From RGIG3528 sp963649295 (GTDB lineage: Bacteria > Bacillota > Clostridia > Lachnospirales > Lachnospiraceae): 64,000 nt of DNA. Positions 35,218 to 44,297 of this stretch are shown in pieces; positions within the stretch are counted from its first letter, which is position 1; each line of letters starts with the position of its first letter. Under the pieces are notes generated by a model, which saw only the letters and a list, made by a program, of their open reading frames with translations, was not told the DNA's origin and did no database searches. The translations under genes and the position numbers were made by a program. The DNA lies in NCBI GenBank assembly GCA_963649295.1, contig CAVJHK010000002.1, positions 29,642-93,641 on the forward strand, in the 5' to 3' direction.

Positions 35218-36267
35218 ATGAATCTTCAAATGGATGAAAAAGAAATCAGGGAAGTGATCGACAAAATCGTAAAGCGTACGATGAAAATGGACCTTACATG
35301 GGACTGGCCGTGCGGTGTCGCATATTACGGAATTGCCGATGCATACGAAACAACCGGCAACGAGGAATACTTAAAACTTTTGAAGGACAGAGTCGATGAA
35401 CTTATTGACCTCGGACTTCCCCGCGTTTGGACGGTAAATGCATGCGCAATGGGACATGCCGTATTAAGTCTTTATAAGGCTACGGGTGAGCAAAAATACA
35501 TGGATATTGTGATGAGCAAAATCGATTATCTTAAAAATCATGCGCTCAGATTCGGCGACAATGTGCTTCAGCATACTGTGTCCGCAAATAACGATTTCCC
35601 TGAGCAATGCTGGGCCGATACGCTTTTTATGGCAGCATTTCTTATGCTGAGAGTCGGCGTTGAATTAAAAGATGAGGATCTCATAAACGATTCGCTTAAT
35701 CAATGGTACTGGCATATCAAATTTTTGCAGGATCCCGAAACCGGACTTTATTATCACGGCTGGGACAACATAAACAAAAATCATATGTCGGGCTTTTATT
35801 GGGGCAGAGCAAATGCCTGGGCGGCATATACAATGTCACAGGTGGGCGGAATATTGCCAAAATGTTATCTTTATCCCAAATATATGGACATTGCGGGCTC
35901 ATTAAACGAGCAGCTTGGAGCCATAAAGCTTCTTCAAACCGAAAACGGACTTTATAGGACAATCCTTGACGATACGGATTCCTACGAAGAAATTTCGGCA
36001 TCCGCCGGAATCGGTGCCGCAATGGTATCGCGCGGAAATCCGCTTCATACAAAATATATCAACAAAACGATAAAGGGCATGCTTGAAAATGTAAGCAAAG
36101 ACGGAAGAGTGCTGAATGTTTCCGGCGGTACGGCAGTTATGAATGACAGAGACGGCTACAGAAATATCTCAAAAGACTGGATCCAGGGCTGGGGACAGGG
36201 ACTTGCGCTTGCATTTTTTGACAGGGTTCTTATTTCTTCGACAATCAGCAAGGACGGAGCACTTTAA
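35218..36267 (+). CDS. Unsaturated rhamnogalacturonyl hydrolase, GH105 (YteR/YesR-like)
   Basis: 349 residues, typical for GH105 (about 345-375), no signal peptide. The enzyme hydrolyses the unsaturated galacturonyl group from the non-reducing end of lyase products, releasing it and rhamnose. The (alpha/alpha)6 barrel is visible from repeated helical pairs. The catalytic Asp expected in the motif QCWADTLFMA is D134; WDWPCGVAYYGI, YYHGWD and GFYWGRANAWAAY are also family signatures. First gene of a tight operon running to rhaA, with an AAGGAGG site. Confidence 0.93.
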   Translation: MNLQMDEKEIREVIDKIVKRTMKMDLTWDWPCGVAYYGIADAYETTGNEEYLKLLKDRVDELIDLGLPRVWTVNACAMGHAVLSLYKATGEQKYMDIVMSKIDYLKNHALRFGDNVLQHTVSANNDFPEQCWADTLFMAAFLMLRVGVELKDEDLINDSLNQWYWHIKFLQDPETGLYYHGWDNINKNHMSGFYWGRANAWAAYTMSQVGGILPKCYLYPKYMDIAGSLNEQLGAIKLLQTENGLYRTILDDTDSYEEISASAGIGAAMVSRGNPLHTKYINKTIKGMLENVSKDGRVLNVSGGTAVMNDRDGYRNISKDWIQGWGQGLALAFFDRVLISSTISKDGAL

Positions 36268-36351
36268 AGAAATTTGTAAGGAATGGATTCTTTTAGATAA
36301 TTTGCGGGGGCTCATTCTTTATAAGTTAATTTGTGGGGGAAAATATTTAAG

Positions 36352-38106
36352 ATGAAATTTTTATTCGGTGATGGATGCAAGGATAATTCCAAAAACAATT
36401 CGTATATATATGTTGAGACATCGGACTTATATACAGAAAAAAAAGGATACGGATTTTTGACGGACAAAAATGCCGAAGTTCCCGGAATAAGCAATTCGCT
36501 TACGTTTCCTATGTATTATGAAAACGAAAATGTGATTGAGCTTAAAAAATCTTCTTGCGGAATTTTTGCGGAGCAGGAAAAAAAGCTTGAGGCGCTTTCA
36601 TCGGACAAAAGCCGTCTGATACCGGTAGCTTTTAAAGCGGATGCGCCCGAATACGGAAATTATCGCGTGAGAGTATGTATTCATGCAGCCGGCGAAGTGC
36701 TCATATATGCGGGCACAAGAAGGCTTGTTTACAGAGAAATTTTAAGTGAAAAATCGGATGTTACGGCGGAATTTGTAATGAATCTGAGCCCTATTATCCC
36801 GAGAGGATATTCTAATGTGCACGAGAGAAAAGCGGTTTATATTACCGTTTTCGGCAAAAATGTGACATTAACAGGCATTGAATTTGAAAAGACGGATTGC
36901 CCCACACTTTTTATATGCGGTGATTCAACCGTAACCGACCAGGCGGCGGATGTGCCTTATGCACCCGGAACCAGCTATTCCGGCTGGGGACAGATGTTAC
37001 CTGAGTTTTTGAATGGAATTGCTGTTTCAAATCATGCTCATTCCGGGCTTACGTCAGAAACGTTCCGGTCCGAAGGACATTACAAAATTGCATATGACAT
37101 GATGAAAAAGGGCGATTTTATAATGTTCCAGTTTGCCCATAATGATCAAAAGCTTGCGCATTTGAAGGCATATGAGGGATATTACGAAAATATTGTGACT
37201 TATATTAAGGAAGCACGTGAAAAAAATGTAAATCCGATACTTGTTACTCCGCTTGCAAGAAATACATGGAAAGCGGATACGGCGGAATATAATGACTTGT
37301 TGGCGGAATATGCTGGTGTAATCAAGGACATAGGGGAAAAATATCACGTTCCCGTAGTCGATTTGCATGAATTCAGCATGAACGAAGTAAAGCGTGACGG
37401 ACTGGAATCCTCAAAGAGATTTTATTTTCCCAAGGATTATACCCATACAAACGATTTCGGTGCATATAAGATGGCGGATTTTATTGCAAAATCCTTTGCC
37501 GGCTTAAATGAAAATCGCAAAAAATACGAAGAAAATTATGACACACTTTCCGAAGCTGCGGTTTTAACACGTGCAAAATGGGAAGTAAGTGAGATTCCTG
37601 AAGTTCCGGAAATACCTTTAAAATTTAAACATAATGTAAAGTCGGAAAAACCTGCCGACACGGCGGATTTGAACATAGAGCGCCCGGGTGATATAACACT
37701 TCGTCATGAGGCACTCGGATTTGTTATAAAGACAGCAAAATTTTTCCCGACAAACGTGTTTAATGACATATATGATGACATTGTGGGACATGAAACATAT
37801 GCGGGAACGGTTGAATGCGCATATCAAAACGGAATTATCCCCGCGGGAATGATAAGCGACAAAAAGTTTTATCCCGAAAAACCGGTAACGCTTGAAGATT
37901 TTATATGTTTTCTGATGGGCGGATATAAGAGCAGAAGAAATTTGCCGGAAAATATTCCCTCGTCATATGACAATAAAACCCACGATTATTCGCGTGAATT
38001 TGTGAGAGCGGCGGTGACTCTTAAAATTCTGCCGGAAAATCTTGATTTAAACAAGACTCTCACAAGGCGTGAGGCTATGGAATACTGCAATAAAATATCG
38101 CTGTAA
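36352..38106 (+). CDS. SGNH-family rhamnogalacturonan acetylesterase (YesT-like) with SLH-like C-terminal region
   Basis: 584 residues. An N-terminal beta-sandwich (about 1-180) precedes an SGNH hydrolase domain: block I CGDSTVTDQ with nucleophile S192, GWGQMLPEFL, block III FAHND, and block V DYTH with D362 and H365. This domain type removes acetyl groups from RG-I. From about residue 455 to the end are two segments that resemble S-layer homology repeats (ETYAGTVECAYQNGIIPAGM, KKFYPEKPVTLEDFICFL; then REFVRAAVTLKILP and TLTRREAMEYC). No signal peptide is visible, which conflicts with a wall-binding role. I start at the ATG 36352; upstream in-frame TTG at 36331 is less likely. The ribosome site is weak. 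Confidence 0.82.
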   Translation: MKFLFGDGCKDNSKNNSYIYVETSDLYTEKKGYGFLTDKNAEVPGISNSLTFPMYYENENVIELKKSSCGIFAEQEKKLEALSSDKSRLIPVAFKADAPEYGNYRVRVCIHAAGEVLIYAGTRRLVYREILSEKSDVTAEFVMNLSPIIPRGYSNVHERKAVYITVFGKNVTLTGIEFEKTDCPTLFICGDSTVTDQAADVPYAPGTSYSGWGQMLPEFLNGIAVSNHAHSGLTSETFRSEGHYKIAYDMMKKGDFIMFQFAHNDQKLAHLKAYEGYYENIVTYIKEAREKNVNPILVTPLARNTWKADTAEYNDLLAEYAGVIKDIGEKYHVPVVDLHEFSMNEVKRDGLESSKRFYFPKDYTHTNDFGAYKMADFIAKSFAGLNENRKKYEENYDTLSEAAVLTRAKWEVSEIPEVPEIPLKFKHNVKSEKPADTADLNIERPGDITLRHEALGFVIKTAKFFPTNVFNDIYDDIVGHETYAGTVECAYQNGIIPAGMISDKKFYPEKPVTLEDFICFLMGGYKSRRNLPENIPSSYDNKTHDYSREFVRAAVTLKILPENLDLNKTLTRREAMEYCNKISL

Positions 38107-38170
38107 GCGAAAAATGTAAAAAGATAAATGCCTGCAATTCGGGCAAATATGACAAACGAAAGGATATAAA

Positions 38171-40318
38171 ATGAAGTCAGGAAGCTTTACTTTGCCCGGA
38201 GAGGCAGGTTACGAAAAACTTACACTTGATATGGCTGCTCGTTGGGGAGCGGATGTGATAAGAGACAGCGACGGTACAAAACTGTCCGATGAAATTACGT
38301 CTGCGGGATACGGAATTTATTCGACAATCTGTATAATAAGAGATCATAACGAATGGGCAAAGAAAAATCTTGATAAGCTTCAGCAGACATTTCTTTGCAC
38401 CGAGCCGAAGGTTGCGATCGCGGATGAAATTACGATCGGGCTTCTTGACGACTTTTTTAATGAGCAATTTAAAATAAACGACGGACCGGATGCTTTTAAA
38501 TATTGGGAAGTTTATGACAGAACGGAGGATAAGCCTATTTCTTCCGATAAGTGGTCGTATGATGCGGCATGCGGCACCGTCACAATCAAAAATATCATAC
38601 CCTGGCATGAATATACGGTAAGCTTCCTTGCATACAGAATATGGGAAGAAATTTCCATGTATAACCATACAACAAACAATTGGAACAAGGAACACTTAAT
38701 GCAAATCGATCCGATATATCCGGAGACACGGGAATATCTTAAAAAATGGCTTGAGAACTGGTGCATAGAGCATCCCAAGACAACCGTTGTGAGATTTACG
38801 TCGATGTTTTATAATTTTGTCTGGATTTGGGGAAGTGACATAAAAAACCGCAACCTCTTTTCGGATTGGGCATCATATGATTTTACTGTAAGCGACCTTG
38901 CGCTTGATATGTTTAAAGAACAGTATGGATATTCAATGACAGCAGAAGATTTCATCAACAAGGGAAAGCTTCACGTGACACATACTCCCGGCAACAAAAA
39001 GAAATCCGACTGGATGGACTTTGTAAACAAAAATGTTATAAAATTCGGCAAAGAGCTTGTCGATATCGTTCACAAATACGGAAAAAAGGCATATGTCTTT
39101 TATGATGACAGCTGGGTGGGAATCGAGCCCTACAATGACAGATTTTCAGACTTCGGCTTTGACGGCATGATCAAGTGCGTATTTTCGGGCTTTGAAGCAA
39201 GGCTTTGCGCCGGTGTAAAAGCTGAAACTCATGAGCTTCGCCTTCATCCCTATCTTTTCCCTGTCGGGCTCGGCGGACTTCCGACCTTTGCGGAAGGCGG
39301 CGATCCCGCAACGGACGCAAAAAAATACTGGGTAAGCGTGAGACGCGCGCTTCTTCGCGCAAAGATAGACAGAATAGGGCTTGGCGGCTACCTTCATTTG
39401 GTTGAAAATTATCCTGACTTTGTGCAAGCGATAGAAGACATTGCGGACGAATTCAGGACAATAAAATCGCTTCACGATTCGGGAGCACCATATACAATTG
39501 ATTTACGGGTTGCGGTTTTGCATTATTGGGGAAAGTTACGCTCGTGGACTTTGTCGGGTCATTTCCACGAAACATACATGAACGATCTTATTCATGTAAA
39601 CGAAGCTCTGTCCGGATTCCCCGTAAACGTATCCTTTATAAGCTTTGAGGATGTGGCAAACGGTGCATTAAAGGATTATGATGTCGTAATCAATGCGGGC
39701 GTTATGGGTAGCGCCTGGGTTGGAGGTGAGGTGTGGGATAATCCCAAAATACAAAGCCTCATAAACGAATGGGTATATAACGGCGGCACATTTATAGGAA
39801 TAAACGAGCCCGCAGCGACGTTAAAGGGCGGAAATGTATTTAAAACATCACGTGTACTCGGTGTCGACCTTGACACGATAGACAGAGTTTGCCATGGCAG
39901 GTGGGCATTTGACGTTGACGATAATGCTGCCAAAAACATTATTCCGGATAATGCCGGGATCAGACTTAAATCAAAGGTTCATTTGACGGACGGCAAGGCA
40001 AGAGTTATTGCGGCCGACGGGAATTTACCGCTTTTTACGATAAATGATTTTGGACGGGGCCACGGAATATGGATGTCTTCATTTGAAACCAATATTCCGA
40101 ACAACCGTTTGCTTTTAAATATCTTAACAAGCCTTGCAAAAGAAAAAGCAAAATATATTACGGACAATATGTATACCGAATCCGCATATTATCCCGGAAG
40201 CAATACGCTTGTTGTGATAAACAATTCCGATAAGACTCAAAAAACGCACGTATTTACGGGTGAAAAAAATATAGAATTTGACCTTAAGCCTTATGAGACA
40301 AAAATAACCGAAATTTAA
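38171..40318 (+). CDS. GH112 phosphorylase, probable beta-D-galactosyl-(1,4)-L-rhamnose phosphorylase
   Basis: 715 residues, the GH112 length. The family splits beta-galactosides by inorganic phosphate to galactose-1-phosphate. Seen here: N-terminal barrel start GSFTLPGEAGYEKLTLDMAA, the proton donor motif FYDDSWVGIEPY with D313 (same position as the catalytic Asp described in the bifidobacterial lacto-N-biose enzyme), VGLGGLPTFAEGGDP, and the Rossmann-like third domain (YDVVINAGVMGSAW). GH112 members act on galacto-N-biose/lacto-N-biose or on galactosyl-rhamnose; the flanking rhaB and rhaA genes point to galactosyl-rhamnose, as in Clostridium phytofermentans. Cytoplasmic. The products feed the Leloir and rhamnose pathways. 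Confidence 0.88.
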   Translation: MKSGSFTLPGEAGYEKLTLDMAARWGADVIRDSDGTKLSDEITSAGYGIYSTICIIRDHNEWAKKNLDKLQQTFLCTEPKVAIADEITIGLLDDFFNEQFKINDGPDAFKYWEVYDRTEDKPISSDKWSYDAACGTVTIKNIIPWHEYTVSFLAYRIWEEISMYNHTTNNWNKEHLMQIDPIYPETREYLKKWLENWCIEHPKTTVVRFTSMFYNFVWIWGSDIKNRNLFSDWASYDFTVSDLALDMFKEQYGYSMTAEDFINKGKLHVTHTPGNKKKSDWMDFVNKNVIKFGKELVDIVHKYGKKAYVFYDDSWVGIEPYNDRFSDFGFDGMIKCVFSGFEARLCAGVKAETHELRLHPYLFPVGLGGLPTFAEGGDPATDAKKYWVSVRRALLRAKIDRIGLGGYLHLVENYPDFVQAIEDIADEFRTIKSLHDSGAPYTIDLRVAVLHYWGKLRSWTLSGHFHETYMNDLIHVNEALSGFPVNVSFISFEDVANGALKDYDVVINAGVMGSAWVGGEVWDNPKIQSLINEWVYNGGTFIGINEPAATLKGGNVFKTSRVLGVDLDTIDRVCHGRWAFDVDDNAAKNIIPDNAGIRLKSKVHLTDGKARVIAADGNLPLFTINDFGRGHGIWMSSFETNIPNNRLLLNILTSLAKEKAKYITDNMYTESAYYPGSNTLVVINNSDKTQKTHVFTGEKNIEFDLKPYETKITEI

Positions 40319-40368
40319 TCTGTGTCTCAGATATTACCCTCATTTTTAACAAATTCGGAGGAAACATA

Positions 40369-41694
40369 ATGATACATCTTGCGATCGACATAGGGGCGTC
40401 GTCGGGACGTCATATAGTCGCAGAACGAAAAAACGGCGAAATTGTCATGAAAGAAGTTTACCGTTTTAAGAACGAGCCTGTGAAAACCGACAAAGGGCTC
40501 ACATGGGATTTGATACATCTTTTAAATGAAGTCGTAAATGGCCTTAAAGCCGCCTATGATAAGGGCTTAACACCCACTTCGATCGGAATAGACACATGGG
40601 GCGTTGATTATGTGCTTCTTGATAAAGAAGACAATCCGATTCTTCCCATGTTCTGTTATCGTGATGAGAGAGGTGCCGCAGCCTCAAAAGAGGTACACAA
40701 AATAATTCCTTTTGAGACACTTTATGCGCATACGGGAATTCAATTCCAGCCCTTTAACACGATTTATCAGATGTATTCGGATTTGTGTTCGGGAAGATTA
40801 AAGGAAGCGTCAGATTTTCTTTTGCTTCCCGAATATATAGGATATTATTTGACGGGAGTAAAGGCACACGAATATACAAATTGTTCGACAACGGGACTTA
40901 TTGACGCAAATACAAAAAAATGGGACAGAGAAATTATTTTAAAAACGGGACTTCCGGAAAAATTTTTTGAATCAGAACCCGTTACCGCACCCATAAAGCT
41001 TGGGGGCTTACGCAAAGAAATCAGAGATAAAGTAAATTTTAACGCGGATGTCATTCTTCCCGCAACTCACGATACAGGTTCCGCGGTGGCTTCCCTAAAG
41101 GAAACGGATTCTCATGACGCAATCTATATTTCAAGCGGCACCTGGAGCCTTATGGGCGTGGAGCTTGAAAAACCCATTACGACAGAAAAGGCTTATAACG
41201 CAAATTTCACAAACGAGGGCGGAATAGGTACGATAAGGTTTTTAAAAAACATAATGGGGCTTTGGCTTGTACAGTGCTTAAAACGGGAACTTGACGATAA
41301 ATATTCTTTCCCCGAGCTTGCAGATATGGCAGAAAAAGCCGCGGGCTTTGATTATAAGCTTCCGGTAAACGAAGAAAGATATATGGCACCGGAGTCTGTT
41401 ATCGAAGTGATAAAGGAAGACTGCAAGCGTCTTTCCTTCCCTGTTCCGGAAACCGTGGGCGAAATCGCAAATGCGATTTATGTAAGTCTTGCGCATTGCT
41501 ATAAGGATGCGGCGGACGAGCTTGAAGCGATTACCGGAAAAAAATATCAAAATATATGCATAATCGGCGGCGGTTCAAATAATTTATATTTAAATAAATT
41601 AACAAAAAAAATCACGGGACGGAAAATAATACTCGGAAGCCCCGAGGCAACGGCACTCGGAAATATATTATTACAGGAGGAATTATATGTATAA
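40369..41694 (+). CDS. rhaB: Rhamnulokinase
   Basis: 441 residues, FGGY kinase family. It phosphorylates L-rhamnulose to L-rhamnulose-1-phosphate. Features: phosphate loop DIGASSGR at residues 7-14, SIGIDTWGVDYVLLD, YCRDERG-like RhaB motif (CYRDERG), the HDTGSAVAS segment and the adenosine loop ICIIGGGSNN. Start ATG with CGGAGGAAAC upstream, 50 bp after the phosphorylase gene. It overlaps rhaA by 8 bp. Confidence 0.95.
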   Translation: MIHLAIDIGASSGRHIVAERKNGEIVMKEVYRFKNEPVKTDKGLTWDLIHLLNEVVNGLKAAYDKGLTPTSIGIDTWGVDYVLLDKEDNPILPMFCYRDERGAAASKEVHKIIPFETLYAHTGIQFQPFNTIYQMYSDLCSGRLKEASDFLLLPEYIGYYLTGVKAHEYTNCSTTGLIDANTKKWDREIILKTGLPEKFFESEPVTAPIKLGGLRKEIRDKVNFNADVILPATHDTGSAVASLKETDSHDAIYISSGTWSLMGVELEKPITTEKAYNANFTNEGGIGTIRFLKNIMGLWLVQCLKRELDDKYSFPELADMAEKAAGFDYKLPVNEERYMAPESVIEVIKEDCKRLSFPVPETVGEIANAIYVSLAHCYKDAADELEAITGKKYQNICIIGGGSNNLYLNKLTKKITGRKIILGSPEATALGNILLQEELYV

Positions 41695-42919
41695 CGAAGC
41701 AAAGGAAAGCTACAAAAAATTCGGTATTGATACCGAAGCGGCACTTGAAAAATTAAAAAATATCACGGTCTCCGTTCATTGCTGGCAGGGAGACGACGTT
41801 GTGGGCTTTGACAGTAAGGAAGCGTTGTCGGGCGGTATTCAGACGACGGGACATTATCCGGGAAAAGCAACCACTCCCGCAGAACTTATGGCGGATTACG
41901 ACAAGGTAATGACTCTTGTTCCCGGAAAAATCAAATTAAATATACACGCAAGCTATGCTATTTTTAAGGACACGGAATTTGCGGACAGAGATGCATTAAA
42001 GCCCGAGCATTTTTCGGCATGGGTGGATTTTGCCAAAAACCACGGAATCGGTATCGATTTTAATCCCACGTTCTTTTCACATCCTCGTGTGAAGGACGGA
42101 CTTACGCTCACATCTCCCGATGATGAGACAAGAAAATTCTGGATCAATCACGGTAAGGCATGCCTTAAGATATCGGAATATTTTGCCAATGAAACCGGTA
42201 TTCCCTGTGTTATGAACATATGGATTCCGGACGGCTTAAAGGACTATCCCGGAGACAGACTCACGCCACGTAAGCGTTATATGGAATCGCTTGATGAAAT
42301 TTTATCCGTTCCTTATGATAAGAGCAAGGTTTATGTTACACTTGAGAGCAAGGTATTCGGAATAGGACTTGAAGCATATACGGCGGGCTCGGCTGAATTT
42401 TGCATGAACTATGTAAGCTCGCGTCATATAACTCCCCTTATGGACAACGGTCATTATCATCCGACGGAAATGGTTTCCGACAAGATTTCCTCGATGCTTC
42501 TTTTTAACGATAAGATTGCTCTTCATGTTACACGTCCGATGAGATGGGATTCGGATCACGTTGTTCTTTTTGATGACGAAACAAGAGAAATCATGAAGGA
42601 AATCGTGCGTGCCGATGCGCTTGACCGCGTATTTATCGCAACGGATTACTTTGATGCTTCGATAAACAGAATCAGTGCATGGGTAACTGGCGTGCGTTCC
42701 GTTCAAAAGTCGCTTCTTTATGCTCTTCTTGAGCCGAAGACTATGCATGATTTGCAGGAAAAGGGCAATTTTACCGAGCTCATGGTACGCCTTGAAGAAT
42801 TAAAGACAATGCCTTTTGGTGATGTTTGGGAAGAATATTTAAGACGTGAGGGTGTTGCATCCGATTATTATTCGGAAGTCAAAAAATATGAAGAAACCGT
42901 GCTTTCAAAGAGAAAGTAG
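41687..42919 (+). CDS. rhaA: L-rhamnose isomerase
   Basis: 410 residues, close to the usual 415-420. It converts L-rhamnose to L-rhamnulose using divalent metals. Recognisable segments: VSVHCWQGDDVVGFD near the N-terminus, NIHASYAIF, GIDFNPTFFSHPRVKDGLTL, MNIWIPDGLKD, MDNGHYHPTEMVSDKISSML and HVTRPMRWDSDHVV. It overlaps rhaB by 8 bp with GGAGGAATT upstream. It ends the catabolic operon; no terminator separates it from the Phe T-box promoter just three bases after its stop. Confidence 0.96.
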   Translation: MYNEAKESYKKFGIDTEAALEKLKNITVSVHCWQGDDVVGFDSKEALSGGIQTTGHYPGKATTPAELMADYDKVMTLVPGKIKLNIHASYAIFKDTEFADRDALKPEHFSAWVDFAKNHGIGIDFNPTFFSHPRVKDGLTLTSPDDETRKFWINHGKACLKISEYFANETGIPCVMNIWIPDGLKDYPGDRLTPRKRYMESLDEILSVPYDKSKVYVTLESKVFGIGLEAYTAGSAEFCMNYVSSRHITPLMDNGHYHPTEMVSDKISSMLLFNDKIALHVTRPMRWDSDHVVLFDDETREIMKEIVRADALDRVFIATDYFDASINRISAWVTGVRSVQKSLLYALLEPKTMHDLQEKGNFTELMVRLEELKTMPFGDVWEEYLRREGVASDYYSEVKKYEETVLSKRK

Positions 42920-42922
42920 CAC

Positions 42923-42951
42923 TTGACTAAAAAAAATATTTGTTGTATTCT
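42923..42951 (+). promoter_or_regulatory. Promoter of pheST
   Basis: TTGACT (42923-42928), 17-nt spacer, TATTCT (42946-42951). It starts three bases after the rhaA stop codon. Confidence 0.65.
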
Positions 42952-42956
42952 TTCAT

Positions 42957-43215
42957 GTAAGTTGCGTTGATGACGCATGGGAAAAGGTATTTTTGAGAAT
43001 TTTTAGGATCAGCAAAAATATCCCCAAAGTAGTATGTTTAAAGGGAAAAAAGAGAGCTTCCGGCAGGTGAAAGGAAGCCATACGTTAAGCATACGAAGTT
43101 CGGCGTCGGAGCCAAATCAAAGAATACAAAGTGCGGACTTATTGTCCGAACGTGGGTGGTACCGCGGGTAAATTCTCGTCCCATATGAGCAAATCTCATA
43201 TGGGACGTTTTATTT
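42957..43215 (+). promoter_or_regulatory. T-box riboswitch, phenylalanine-specific
   Basis: The T-box core GGGTGGTACCGCGGG is at 43154-43168. The terminator GTCCCATATGAG/CTCATATGGGAC (43178-43206) with a T-rich tail follows. Stem I can close between GACGC (42972-42976) and GCGTC (43103-43107), placing TTC (43099-43101), a Phe codon, in the specifier position one base from the lower stem. Uncharged tRNA-Phe would stabilise the antiterminator and turn on pheS-pheT. The terminator probably also stops transcripts coming from rhaA. Confidence 0.92.
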
Positions 43216-43238
43216 TCTAAAATAATTTGGAGGAAAAT

Positions 43239-44288
43239 ATGCAAAGCATCAATGAACTGAGAGAACAAATTGCCGCAATCAAGGAAGAAATCTCAAACGG
43301 ATTCGGTTCCCTTGATACGTCCAAGGCGGTATATGAATTTAAGAAGAGCTTCTTGGACGCAAAGGCAGGCAAAATCAATGCTCTTATGAAAGGAATGAAG
43401 GATATTCCCGTCGAATCACGTTCGGATTTCGGTAAGGGCGTGAATGAACTTAAAAACTGGGCAACCGAAAGGTTTACGGAGATTGACGAGCGTATCCGCG
43501 AGCGTGAGATGGGCCTTCGTTACGAATCCGAAAAAATCGATGTTACGATGCCCGCAAAGCATTCCTTAAAGGGATATCTTCATCCTGTTACGCAAATCAG
43601 AAATCAGGTTATAGATATATTTGCGTCTATGGGCTTTGAGGTGGTGGAAACCAAGGAAATTGAGAACGATTATTACAATTTTACCGCACTCAACACACCC
43701 AAGGATCATCCCGCACGCGATATGCAGGATACGTTTTATTTATCCGAGGAATTTTTGCTTGCGACACAGACGTCAGCCGCCCAGATTCATACAATGGAAA
43801 AGAAAAAGCCTCCGATCAAGATGCTTGCTGCTCCGGGAAAGGTTTTCCGTTCCGACGACGATGCCACGCATTCGCCCATGTTCCATCAAATCGAGGGACT
43901 TGTTGTAGATAAAAAGATTACTTTGTCCGACCTCCAGGGCATGCTTGACGTGCTTGTCGAAAAATTGTTCGGAGAAGGAACGGTTACAAGACTTCGTCCT
44001 TCATATTTTCCTTTTACGGAGCCTTCGGTTGAGGTTGACGTGAGCTGCTTCGAATGTAAGGGAAAAGGCTGCAGACTTTGCAAGGGTACGGGATGGATTG
44101 AGGTGCTCGGTGCCGGTGTCGTAAACAGAAAGGTGCTTGCAAATTGCGGCATTGACCCGGACGAATATTCGGGACTCGCTTTCGGATGCGGACTCGAAAG
44201 ACTTGCAATGTTAAAATTCGGCATAAACAATATCAAGATGCTTTACGAATCGGATTTGAGAGTGCTTGAGCAATTGGATGACAATTAG
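43239..44288 (+). CDS. pheS: Phenylalanyl-tRNA synthetase alpha subunit
   Basis: 349 residues. The alpha chain carries the class II catalytic core and forms an alpha2-beta2 enzyme with PheT to charge tRNA-Phe. The N-terminal coiled coil (1-90) is followed by HPVTQIRNQVIDIFASMGF, motif 2 (GKVFRSDDDATHSPMFHQIEGL) and motif 3 (GCGLERLAMLKFGI). Start at ATG 43239 with GGAGGAAAAT. Ten bases separate it from pheT. Confidence 0.97.
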   Translation: MQSINELREQIAAIKEEISNGFGSLDTSKAVYEFKKSFLDAKAGKINALMKGMKDIPVESRSDFGKGVNELKNWATERFTEIDERIREREMGLRYESEKIDVTMPAKHSLKGYLHPVTQIRNQVIDIFASMGFEVVETKEIENDYYNFTALNTPKDHPARDMQDTFYLSEEFLLATQTSAAQIHTMEKKKPPIKMLAAPGKVFRSDDDATHSPMFHQIEGLVVDKKITLSDLQGMLDVLVEKLFGEGTVTRLRPSYFPFTEPSVEVDVSCFECKGKGCRLCKGTGWIEVLGAGVVNRKVLANCGIDPDEYSGLAFGCGLERLAMLKFGINNIKMLYESDLRVLEQLDDN

Positions 44289-44297
44289 GAGGTTAAT

